The notes beneath the pieces were generated by a model. The model was not told the origin of the DNA, searched no databases, and saw only the letters and a list, made by a program, of their open reading frames with translations. From Azoarcus olearius (GTDB lineage Bacteria > Pseudomonadota > Gammaproteobacteria > Burkholderiales > Rhodocyclaceae), in contig NZ_CP016210.1 of NCBI RefSeq assembly GCF_001682385.1, positions 1,984,001 to 2,048,000 on the forward strand: DNA of 64,000 nt, written 5' to 3'. Made by a program: the position numbers and the translations under genes. Each line of letters opens with the position of its first letter. Within the stretch, counting starts at the first letter, position 1. Shown one piece after another: positions 19,891 through 27,573 of the stretch.

Positions 19891-20835
19891 CTAGCGGCCG
19901 ATACTCGTCGTGAGCCGGGTGTAGAGGCTTCTGTGATGCACCGGGCGCGAATCGCCGCGCATCTCTCTCAGCCCGCCGCCCGGGTGGTACAGCGTCGCCT
20001 GCGTGGGATGGGCCACCGGGCGCTCGCTGCGCTGCTGGTCGATCATGAAGCGCTCGCTCACCTTGTCCATCACGCGCGGCATCATCCGGTTGCTGGCCGA
20101 GAACGCCTTCGCCGCGCCGCCCACGTAGATGTCGCGCTTGGGCTGATGCGCCGCATACAGGATGGCGTCCGCCACGACCTCGGGGGCGTACAGCGGCGAC
20201 GGAAGGCGCGGCTGCACATCCATGTAGTTGGCCGCGTGCGGCACGAAGGGGGTGTCGATGGCGGCCGGCTTGATCAGCGTGACCGATACCGGATAGCCCG
20301 CGGCTTCCACCTCCATGCGGAGCGAATCGGTGAAGCCTTTCACCGCGTGCTTCGAGGCCGAGTACATCCCCTGCAGGGGCAAGGCGATGTCCGACACCTC
20401 GCTGCCGAGGTTGATCAGCGCGCCGCCGCGTTCGCGCAGGATCTCGAGCGCGATCATCGAACCATGCACCACGCCCCAGAAGTTGGTTTCGAACAGCCGC
20501 CGCATGTCCTGCAGCGGCACGTCTTCGTAGCGGCCGAAGATCGAGACGCCGGCGTTGTTCACCCAGGTGTCGAAGCCGCCGAAGGCTTCCAGCGCGGCGT
20601 CGCGGATGCGTTGCACGTCCTGCACATTCGCCACGTCCGCCGGCACTGCCACGGCGCTGCGGCCCAGGTGGTGGAAGCCTTCGGCCAGCGTCGCCAGCGC
20701 CTGCGCGTTGCGCGCCGCCATCACCACGCGGGCGCCCTGTGCCACCGCCATGCGTACCGTGGCAAGGCCGATGCCGCTGGTGGCGCCGGTGACGACAATG
20801 GTCTGATCGGAAACGGGTTTGAGATGGAGCCGCAT
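19891..20835 (-). CDS. SDR family oxidoreductase, 314 aa
   Basis: Short-chain dehydrogenase with TGATSGIGLATVRMA near residue 17, DVANVQDVQ, NNAGVSIFGR, active-site Ser in NLGSEVSD and Tyr-Lys in YSASKHAVKG. An extra C-terminal 60 residues (MIDQQRSERPVAHPTQATLY...) extends beyond the core fold, as in YqjQ/DltE-like members. The substrate is unknown. The ATG at 20835 follows AGGAGG. Its promoter element is identical in 14 bases to that of pagL, and it is divergent from ku. Confidence 0.87.
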   Translation of the reverse strand: MRLHLKPVSDQTIVVTGATSGIGLATVRMAVAQGARVVMAARNAQALATLAEGFHHLGRSAVAVPADVANVQDVQRIRDAALEAFGGFDTWVNNAGVSIFGRYEDVPLQDMRRLFETNFWGVVHGSMIALEILRERGGALINLGSEVSDIALPLQGMYSASKHAVKGFTDSLRMEVEAAGYPVSVTLIKPAAIDTPFVPHAANYMDVQPRLPSPLYAPEVVADAILYAAHQPKRDIYVGGAAKAFSASNRMMPRVMDKVSERFMIDQQRSERPVAHPTQATLYHPGGGLREMRGDSRPVHHRSLYTRLTTSIGR

Positions 20836-20892
20836 CGCGGTCGCCTCCTATGAGCTGAGCGCGGCGAAGGGCCGCCGCAATCCTCTTGTCCT

Positions 20893-20906
20893 GCAAGCGG
20901 GGTGCC
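20893..20906 (-). promoter_or_regulatory. Sigma-54-like promoter for the SDR gene
   Basis: The minus strand reads GGCACCCCGCTTGC followed by A, identical to the pagL element, 57 nt before the ATG at 20835. The surrounding 16 bases (tgcaagcggggtgccc on the plus strand) are also shared with 10904-10919. Confidence 0.75.
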
Positions 20907-20923
20907 CACCGTGCCGGCGCGCG

Positions 20924-20937
20924 GGAACGCGGCTTGC
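20924..20937 (+). promoter_or_regulatory. Sigma-54-like promoter for ku-ligD
   Basis: GGAACGCGGCTTGC followed by A, a strict match 45 nt before the ku ATG, and only 17 bp from the divergent SDR element. Confidence 0.78.
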
Positions 20938-20982
20938 ACGGAATGCGCCGGGCGGCCACGCCGGCCGCGGTTGGAGGACGCC

Positions 20983-21894
20983 ATGGCGCGGGTGATCTGG
21001 AAGGGGGCAGTGAGCTTCGGGCTGGTGCATATCCCGGTGTCGCTGGTGCCGGCCACCACCCGCCGCGGCATCGACTTCGACTGGCTGGACAGCCGCACCA
21101 TGGACCCGGTGGGCTACAAGCGCATCAACAAGGCGACGGGCAAGGAGATCGCCAGCGAGCACATCGTGCGCGGTGTGCAATACCAGAAGCATCAGTACGT
21201 GGTGCTGGACGACGACGAGATCCGCGCCGCCTATCCGGAAGCCACCCAGACGGTGGACATCGTGGCTTTTGTCGAGGCCGCGCAGGTGTCGCCGCTCTAC
21301 CTCGACACGCCCTACTACCTCACCCCCGACCGCCGCGGCGAGAAGGTTTATGCGCTGCTGCGCGAGGTGCTGGTGGCCACCGGCAGGGCGGGGCTGGCCC
21401 AGGTGGTGCTGCATACCCGCCAGCGCCTGGCGATGCTGATGCCGCTGGGGCCGGCGCTGGTGCTCAACACCCTGCGCTGGGCCGACGAAGTGCGCGCCGT
21501 GGAGGAAATCGGCCTGAAGCCGGAAGCCGTAACCGCCAAGCCGGCCGCGCGCGAGATGGAGATGGCGCGGCGGCTGGTGGAGGACATGAGCGAGGACTGG
21601 GAGCCGGCGCGATACACCGACAGCTTCGAGGCCCGGATCATGGAGCTGGTGGAGCGCAAGGCGGCGGCCGGCAAGCTGGAAACCGTGGGCACCGTGGAGA
21701 CCGCCGAGGAGACCGGCGGCGCCGACGTGATCGACCTGGCCGAACTCCTCAAGCGCAGCCTCGCGCGGCGCGGCGAACCCGAACCCCCGGCGCGCCCGGC
21801 CCGCGGTCGTGGCGCGGCGAAGGCGGCGGAGAGCGAGGCGCCGGCCGCGGGTCCGCGCACCCGCCGCGCCCCGGCACGAAAGAAAACAGGGTAA
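20983..21894 (+). CDS. ku: Ku protein for non-homologous end joining
   Basis: Bacterial Ku homodimer that threads onto DNA ends and recruits LigD. The 303-residue length is typical. Motifs: MARVIWKGAVSFGLVHIPVSL at the N-terminus (read here in two parts), GVQYQKHQYVVLDDDEI, YYLTPDRRGEKVYALLREV and RLAMLMPLGPALVLNTLRW, followed by the helical LigD-binding region. The tail from about 262 is Ala/Arg/Pro-rich and basic, a lysine/arginine-rich DNA-binding extension as in other long Ku proteins. TTGGAGG precedes the ATG. It is followed 36 nt later by ligD and controlled by a sigma-54-like element. Confidence 0.97.
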   Translation: MARVIWKGAVSFGLVHIPVSLVPATTRRGIDFDWLDSRTMDPVGYKRINKATGKEIASEHIVRGVQYQKHQYVVLDDDEIRAAYPEATQTVDIVAFVEAAQVSPLYLDTPYYLTPDRRGEKVYALLREVLVATGRAGLAQVVLHTRQRLAMLMPLGPALVLNTLRWADEVRAVEEIGLKPEAVTAKPAAREMEMARRLVEDMSEDWEPARYTDSFEARIMELVERKAAAGKLETVGTVETAEETGGADVIDLAELLKRSLARRGEPEPPARPARGRGAAKAAESEAPAAGPRTRRAPARKKTG

Positions 21895-21930
21895 GCGCGC
21901 CGGCCGCAATGCGGCCGCGAGGGAGACGAG

Positions 21931-24576
21931 ATGAAGGCACACGACAAACGCCGCGACGAAGCGCGCGGCATGAAGCCGGGCGCGATCGCCGCTTTGGCGG
22001 AATACGCCCGCAAGCGCGACTTCTCGATCACCGCGGAGCCGCCGGTGCGCGGCGCGCGGCCGCGCGCCGAGGGCGCGCTCGGCTTCGTCGTGCAGAAGCA
22101 TGCCGCGCGCCGGCTGCACTACGACTTCCGCCTGGAACTCGACGGCACGCTGAAGAGCTGGGCGATCCCCAAGGGGCCGAGCCTGGATCCGCGGGTCAAG
22201 CGCCTGGCGGTGCACGTCGAAGACCATCCGCTCGACTACGCCGACTTCGAGGGCCGCATTCCGCAGGGCCAGTACGGCGGCGGCGACGTCATCGTGTGGG
22301 ACCGCGGGTTGTGGCAGCCGCGCGACCCCGATCCCGCGGCGGCCTACCGCGCCGGCAAGCTCAGCTTCCACCTGCTTGGCGAAAAGCTCTCCGGCGGCTG
22401 GACCCTGGTTCGCACCCGCGACGGCGGCAGCGGCGACAAGGCGCAGTGGCTGCTGATCAAGGATGCGGACGGCGCTGCGCGGCCGCAGTCGGACTACGAC
22501 GTGGTCGTCGCACGGCCCGAGAGCGTATTGACCCACGCCCAACTGCCAGCGCGGCGCGATGCCGCCGGCGCGGCGGGCGGCGAGGGCGCGAAGAAGGCCC
22601 GCGTGGCAGCGTTGCGCGGCGACGCCGCGCGCAATCCGGCCTGGATCGCGCCGGAACTCGCCACCGCGGTGGAGGCGCCACCGCCGGGCGAATGGCGCTA
22701 CGAACTCAAGTTCGATGGCTACCGCATGCTGGCACGGGTGGAAAACGGCCGCGCGCGGCTCTACACCCGCAACCATCACGACTGGACCGCAAAACTGGCA
22801 CCGCTGCGCGAGGCGGTGGAAAGCCTGGGCGCGGACAGCGCCTGGCTGGACGGCGAGGTGGTGGTGACCGACGCCCACGGCGTGCCCGATTTCCAGGCCC
22901 TGCAGAACGCGCTGGAGCTGGGGCGTGACGTGGACCTGCGCTATTTCCTGTTCGACCTGCCCTACCTGGACGGCGAGGACCTGCGCAAGCTGCCGCTGGA
23001 AGCGCGCCGAGCCCGCCTGCGCGCACTGCTGGGCGCGCACGACCATCCGCGGCTGGCGTATTCGGAGGACTTTCCGGTGCCGCCGCAGGACATCCTCGCC
23101 AGCGCCTGCGAATTGCGCATCGAGGGCGTCATCGGCAAGCGCGCCGGCAGCCCCTACCGTTCGGTCCGCAGCACCGACTGGATCAAGCTCAAATGCCGCC
23201 AGCGGCAGGAGTTCGTGATCGTCGGCTACAGCGCACCGCAGGGCGGGCGCCAGGGGTTTGGCGCCTTGCTGCTGGCGGTGCACGACGAAGCCGCGGGCGG
23301 GCGCCTGCGCTACGCCGGCAAGGTCGGCAGCGGTTTCAGCGGCGCCAGCCTGAAGGCCTTGCACCAGCGCATGCAGCCACTGCGCCGCCCGACCCCGGCG
23401 CTGGCGCTGCCGGTCGATAGCAGCGTCACCCGCGGCGCCACCTGGCTGGAGCCGCGCCTGCTGTGCGAGGTGGCGTTTGCGATGTGGACCCGCGACGGGC
23501 TGGTGCGCCATGCGGTGTTCCAGGGCCTGCGCGACGACAAACCCGCCGCCGACGCGGTGCGCGAGCGCGCATTGCCCGCCACCGCCGTGGCGCGCATTCA
23601 AGGTGACGGACGCGATGACGAAGACGCGCCGGCGCCGACCGCCAAGGTGCCGTCGAACGGCGTCCGCGCCGGCGCGAGGCGCAGTCCCGGCACGCTCGCG
23701 GGCGTTGCGATCAGCAACCCGGACCGCGTCATCGACGCCGCCAGCGGCGTGACCAAGGGCGAACTCGCCACCTTCTACTGCCGCATCGGCGCGCAGCTGC
23801 TGCCCCATCTGGCGGGGCGGCCGCTGTCCATCCTGCGCGCGCCCACCGGCATCGACGGCGAACGCTTCTTCCAGCGTCATGCCGACAAGATGTCGATGGC
23901 GGGTGTGCATCTGCTGCCGCCCGACCTCGACCCGGACGGCGAGCGCCTGATGATGGTGGATACGCTGGAGGGCGTGGTCGGCGCGGCGCAGATGGGCACG
24001 ATCGAGTTCCACACCTGGAATGCCACCGCCGACCGCATCGAGCGCCCCGACCGCATCGTGTTCGACCTCGACCCCGACCCCGCGCTGCCGTGGTCGCGCA
24101 TGGTGGAGGCGACCCGGCTGGTGCTGACGCTGCTGGACGAAATCGGGCTGGATGCCTTCCTGAAGACCAGCGGCGGCAAGGGCATCCACGTGGTGGTGCC
24201 GCTCGCGCGGCGGCACGACTGGGAGGCGCTGAAGCAGTTCTCGCGCGCGGTCACCCGGCATCTCGCGCGCATCCTGCCGCAGCGCTTTGCGGACCGCATG
24301 GGGCCGCAGAACCGGGTAGGGCGCATCTTCGTTGACTACCTGCGCAACCAGCGCGCGGCGAGCACGGTGTCGGCCTATTCGGTCCGTGCGCGCCCCGGGC
24401 TGGCGGTGTCGGTGCCGATCACCCGCCAGGAGCTGGAGCGCATCGACGGTGCCGACCAATGGACGGTGCGCAACCTGCACCAGCGGCTGGCGCGGCTCAC
24501 CCGCGACCCGTGGGAGGGCTACGCCAACCGCCAGGTGATCAGCGCCGCGATGCGGGCCGCGGTGGCGGCGGACTGA
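21931..24576 (+). CDS. ligD: ATP-dependent DNA ligase D (multi-domain)
   Basis: An 881-residue NHEJ enzyme with the order phosphoesterase - ligase - polymerase. The N-terminal 3'-phosphoesterase (about 45-210) shows HAARRLHYDFRLELDG and DYADFEGRIPQGQYGGG. The ligase has Lys260 as nucleophile in YELKFDGYRM, followed by WLDGEVV and EGVIGKRAGSPYR. The primase-like polymerase (about 595-881) has the metal-binding pair Asp712/Asp714 in VFDLDPDP and TSGGKGIHVVVPL. GAGGGAGA precedes ATG 21931. Co-transcribed with ku. All three catalytic centres look intact. Confidence 0.97.
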   Translation: MKAHDKRRDEARGMKPGAIAALAEYARKRDFSITAEPPVRGARPRAEGALGFVVQKHAARRLHYDFRLELDGTLKSWAIPKGPSLDPRVKRLAVHVEDHPLDYADFEGRIPQGQYGGGDVIVWDRGLWQPRDPDPAAAYRAGKLSFHLLGEKLSGGWTLVRTRDGGSGDKAQWLLIKDADGAARPQSDYDVVVARPESVLTHAQLPARRDAAGAAGGEGAKKARVAALRGDAARNPAWIAPELATAVEAPPPGEWRYELKFDGYRMLARVENGRARLYTRNHHDWTAKLAPLREAVESLGADSAWLDGEVVVTDAHGVPDFQALQNALELGRDVDLRYFLFDLPYLDGEDLRKLPLEARRARLRALLGAHDHPRLAYSEDFPVPPQDILASACELRIEGVIGKRAGSPYRSVRSTDWIKLKCRQRQEFVIVGYSAPQGGRQGFGALLLAVHDEAAGGRLRYAGKVGSGFSGASLKALHQRMQPLRRPTPALALPVDSSVTRGATWLEPRLLCEVAFAMWTRDGLVRHAVFQGLRDDKPAADAVRERALPATAVARIQGDGRDDEDAPAPTAKVPSNGVRAGARRSPGTLAGVAISNPDRVIDAASGVTKGELATFYCRIGAQLLPHLAGRPLSILRAPTGIDGERFFQRHADKMSMAGVHLLPPDLDPDGERLMMVDTLEGVVGAAQMGTIEFHTWNATADRIERPDRIVFDLDPDPALPWSRMVEATRLVLTLLDEIGLDAFLKTSGGKGIHVVVPLARRHDWEALKQFSRAVTRHLARILPQRFADRMGPQNRVGRIFVDYLRNQRAASTVSAYSVRARPGLAVSVPITRQELERIDGADQWTVRNLHQRLARLTRDPWEGYANRQVISAAMRAAVAAD

Positions 24577-24801
24577 CGGTTGGGGTTGGACAGCCGCCGC
24601 CTTGAAGGGCGTCCGGCCGGCCCGCGACCGATCGTGCGTGCCGGGCCCGTGGGGCTCTTTCGGGCTGCGTTCATCATCTACCCAAAATGGGATATGGCGA
24701 CAGGTTCAGCCTCGGGCGGCGTCGGGGCTTTTTACATCGAGTTATCAAACGTTTTTCGGGCGAAGCGCCATTGCTGGTGCCGCCTTTGGTTTCATGACGT
24801 T

Positions 24802-24815
24802 GGTGCAGTAATTGC
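24802..24815 (+). promoter_or_regulatory. Sigma-54-like promoter for the PEP-CTERM gene
   Basis: GTTGGTGCAGTAATTGCTA contains GG-N10-GC with a T-rich -24 lead and TTGCT at -12, 34 nt before the ATG at 24850. The -24 half is TTGGTGC rather than TGGCAC. PEP-CTERM genes in Zoogloea-type bacteria are reported to be sigma-54/PrsR controlled, so the context supports it. Confidence 0.6.
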
Positions 24816-24849
24816 TACGGCTGACTCCATTTCTTCTGGAGCCCGAACA

Positions 24850-25539
24850 ATGACAACCAACCTCAGAATTGCGTCGCTCCTCCTTGCCAGCGCCGCAGGA
24901 TTGACTGCGCTCCCGGCAGCAGCAAATGTGATTGCACCCGGCGCGTATCACTACTCCGGCTCGGTCGGGGTCAACGTGACCGACGAGGTTATCGGCTCGT
25001 CGATAACGAGCAGATTTTTCGGTTACGACACGCCGGGCTTCTACACCTTTACGTTCTCGTTCGACGTCGACACGACAGGGGCTACCTTCATTCCCGGCGG
25101 CCAGTCGCTCGGTTTCGATGTTGCGTTCTCAACGGACGTCTACGGCGTGGACGCTTCGAGAATTTCCAACTTCCAGGCGTCGTTCGGCACCAGGACGTGG
25201 GGTCTGAATGACCTCGTCTCCTATCACTTCGTCAGCGGCGGTCAAACGGCGAGTATCTGGTTCGCACCGGATGTTGGAAACGCGTCCGCGCTGCTGTTCC
25301 GGGGGATTTCGGGCGGCGATATTTTCGAAGTCGGCGCCCCGGTGTGTTTCGCTCCGAACGATTGCGCCTTGAGATCCGACATTGCCTTCTTTTACGACGA
25401 CGCGTTTGCCGAGTCGCAGGCCGTCAGCTTCTCGATCCGCCCGCTGGAGCAGGCGAACCCGGTTCCCGAACCGGAGAGCCTGCTGCTCATCGGTCTCGGT
25501 CTTGCCGGTCTCGCGCTCAGATTCAGGACATCTGGTTGA
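24850..25539 (+). CDS. PEP-CTERM sorting-domain exported protein
   Basis: 229 residues. Signal peptide (about 1-25, LLLASAAGLTALPAAANV), a beta-rich, Ser/Thr/Gly-rich exported body, and a C-terminal sorting signal: NPVPEPESLLLIGLGLAGLAL followed by RFRTSG, that is PEP motif, membrane segment and basic end. Such proteins are handled by the exosortase EpsH system and linked to exopolysaccharide and floc formation. Its DNA is less G+C-rich than its neighbours, as is common for these secreted proteins. Two cysteines (CFAPNDC) may pair. The ATG at 24850 has GGAG about 10 nt upstream. It overlaps the convergent amidohydrolase gene by 17 bp. Confidence 0.88.
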   Translation: MTTNLRIASLLLASAAGLTALPAAANVIAPGAYHYSGSVGVNVTDEVIGSSITSRFFGYDTPGFYTFTFSFDVDTTGATFIPGGQSLGFDVAFSTDVYGVDASRISNFQASFGTRTWGLNDLVSYHFVSGGQTASIWFAPDVGNASALLFRGISGGDIFEVGAPVCFAPNDCALRSDIAFFYDDAFAESQAVSFSIRPLEQANPVPEPESLLLIGLGLAGLALRFRTSG

Positions 25540-26347
25540 CGCCCGGACGGGAAGCGCCCGCCGCCCGCATCTCACCCGTAGTCCGCCCCACCGCCTGCAA
25601 CAGCGCCGCGACGATGTCCGCGCGCAGCGCGGTCCACTGCGGCCCGCCGGCGGTGGCGTGGCGCTGGTTCACTTCCAGTTCCACGCCGAGGTAGCGGCTG
25701 CCGTCGTGATGGCGGCGCAGCCAGGTGCAGAAGCCGTCGGAGCGGCCGGCGTAGGGGTAGTTGCGCCTTAGCCGCAGCGCCGGGTTGCGCAGTTGCAGGG
25801 CTTCCAGCCAGCGCTCGCACAGCGCCGCCTCGGCGGGGCGGCGCGGGTCGTACAGGAAGCCGACATCCGCGTTGCGCACCCGGCCGTCCAGCACCGGGGT
25901 GAAGCTGTGGCTGGAGATGTGCACCACCTGGCCGTGCTGGCGCACGCCGTTGTCCACGCTCTGTTCCACATCCAGCCGGTAGGGCTGGTAATGGTGGGCC
26001 TGCACTTCGGCGCGCAGCGCGGGCGGCATCGTGCGGCTGATCGCCGAGAAGCGCGCCGGGTTGGTGGGGGAACGGTTGAGGTCCACCAGCAGCCGGCTGG
26101 TGGCGGACCACAGCAGTGGCGCATGCAGCGCGTCGGCCAGTTCGCGTGCCAGCGCCAGCGCGCCGGGGTCGTAGCCGCGGTGGCCGGCGAGCAGGCCGTC
26201 GTGCTGGGCGAAGTATTCGCGGTAGGGCTCCGGGATCTCGCGTCCGCCGTGTTCGCAGGTGACCAGGAAGGCGGAGGTCGGCGGGATCGGGGCCGGCGCG
26301 TTCAGACCACGCGCGGGCCGGTGAAGAGGCGGTTGTCGAGCAGGCAT
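25523..26347 (-). CDS. N-formylglutamate amidohydrolase family protein
   Basis: Zinc hydrolase-like protein of the HutG/N-formylglutamate deformylase superfamily, which cleaves amide bonds next to glutamate. Visible motifs: FLVTCEHGGREIPEPY near the N-terminus (metal His), HRGYDPGA, LLVDLNRSPTN, and HISSHSFTPVLDG with the second histidine cluster, then FLYDPRRP. ATG 26347 is taken as the start, giving 274 residues and a 46-nt overlap with the upstream ligase gene; no ATG/GTG/TTG exists after that gene's stop before the conserved region. Last gene of the amidoligase operon, where it may trim or hydrolyse a product rather than act in histidine degradation (inference). Confidence 0.82.
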   Translation of the reverse strand: MPARQPPLHRPARGLNAPAPIPPTSAFLVTCEHGGREIPEPYREYFAQHDGLLAGHRGYDPGALALARELADALHAPLLWSATSRLLVDLNRSPTNPARFSAISRTMPPALRAEVQAHHYQPYRLDVEQSVDNGVRQHGQVVHISSHSFTPVLDGRVRNADVGFLYDPRRPAEAALCERWLEALQLRNPALRLRRNYPYAGRSDGFCTWLRRHHDGSRYLGVELEVNQRHATAGGPQWTALRADIVAALLQAVGRTTGEMRAAGASRPGVNQMS

Positions 26348-27573
26348 TCGCACAGTTCCCCGTAGACGGCGCGCAGGCGGCCGGGATCGTCGTCGAGGGC
26401 GCTCGCCAGCCGGCGCGCGAGCGGCCCGCGCTGCAGGAACAGCTGCAGCGGTGGATGGAGCGGCGCGGGCAGCTGGCCGGAGGCGTCGAGCCGGTCGAGC
26501 AGCCGGCCCCAGAGTTCGCCCGCGCTCAGCCCGCCGCCGTTGCCGAGGCCGAACAGCGCGAGATAGTCCGGATGTTCGATCCGCGCCTGATCGGCGTCGC
26601 GGATGCAGCGCTCGAAGATATCCACCAGCACCGGCGTGTCGACCAGCGCGTCGGCGTTGGCGCAACGGTGGTCGTAGAGGTGGCGCACCAACCCGGCGGA
26701 GGCCGCGGCCACGGCGACGTCCGCCAGCGGGCATTCCTGCGTGTCGAGCACGCGGATCTCGATGGCGCTGCGTTCGAAGCGCGGCACCGCGGCGCGCGCG
26801 TTGAGCCATTCGTGGCGCAGCTCGCTGGCGTCGCCCTTGCAGCGCACCGCGCCGTATTCCGCCACCTGGCGGTACATCGGCGCCAGCACCAGTGCGTGGT
26901 AGTCCGCCGCGGTGGCGATCGGCTCGGGGATGCAGTCGCCCATCGAGGCCGGCACCAGGCGCTGATGGTCGCGGTACATCAGCAGCCGGGTGTCGAGTAC
27001 GCCGCTCGGGCGCTTGTCCGCCCACGGCGAACTCGCCGCCAGCGCCGGCAGTATCGGCAGCGCCAGCCGCACCGCGGCATGCAGGCGGCCGAATTCCTCG
27101 TCGCCGGAGAAGGGCAGGTTCAGATGCACGCTCTGCAGATTGCCCCAGCCGTGGCGGCGGCAGTCGAAGATGCGGTCGTAGCAGGCGTAGAGCGCGGCGC
27201 GGTCCTGCGTCCACAGCCGGGTTTCGGTGGAGGGCTCCATCCACGGGTGCATGCCGCCGGGCATCAAGCGCGCGTCCATGCCGGCCAGCAGCTCGGCGGC
27301 GGCGCGCACCTCGCGATGGAAGGCGTCGACAAGCGGCGCCAGCGTGGGCGAGGGCGCCCGGTTCTTGATTTCGAACACGTGCAGCGCCAGCTCGTTGGAC
27401 CACCCCATCTCGCCGCGCACCACGTCGGCCACCGCCTCGCCGGCGCCGGCGTACAGCAGGCGGTCGGCGATCGGCTTCACGTCGAGGTGGAGCCGGTCGA
27501 CGATCATGTATTCGATTTCGAGGCCGTAGCCGGCGAAGGCCGGCAGCGCCGCGGGGGCCGCGTCGTTCTTCAT
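26302..27573 (-). CDS. Glutamate-cysteine ligase (GCS2) family carboxylate-amine ligase
   Basis: 423 residues. A glutamine-synthetase-fold ligase of the GCS2 type, which joins a carboxylate to an amine using ATP. Motifs: GYGLEIEYMIVD at the N-terminus (metal-binding glutamates), MGWSNELALHVFEIKN, MPGGMHPWM, QSVHLNLPFSGDEEFG and FERSAIEIRVLDTQE. It is related to, but distinct from, YbdK-type ligases. Start and upstream stop overlap as ATGA with the RimK-like gene. With an ATP-grasp ligase, a C39-like peptidase and an amidohydrolase in the same operon, it probably takes part in making or modifying a small peptide (inference). Confidence 0.85.
   Translation of the reverse strand: MKNDAAPAALPAFAGYGLEIEYMIVDRLHLDVKPIADRLLYAGAGEAVADVVRGEMGWSNELALHVFEIKNRAPSPTLAPLVDAFHREVRAAAELLAGMDARLMPGGMHPWMEPSTETRLWTQDRAALYACYDRIFDCRRHGWGNLQSVHLNLPFSGDEEFGRLHAAVRLALPILPALAASSPWADKRPSGVLDTRLLMYRDHQRLVPASMGDCIPEPIATAADYHALVLAPMYRQVAEYGAVRCKGDASELRHEWLNARAAVPRFERSAIEIRVLDTQECPLADVAVAAASAGLVRHLYDHRCANADALVDTPVLVDIFERCIRDADQARIEHPDYLALFGLGNGGGLSAGELWGRLLDRLDASGQLPAPLHPPLQLFLQRGPLARRLASALDDDPGRLRAVYGELCECLLDNRLFTGPRVV

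Noticed and set aside
20848-24480. A 1210-codon open frame on the minus strand opposite ku-ligD
   Set aside because: It is antisense to two clear genes with intact motifs; its translation is His/Gln/Arg/Ala-rich without domains, as expected from G+C-rich codon shadowing.
25523-27403. A single 626-codon minus-strand frame suggesting a fused amidohydrolase
   Set aside because: Only the last 275 codons encode the amidohydrolase; the earlier part is out-of-frame reading of the GCS2 ligase gene.
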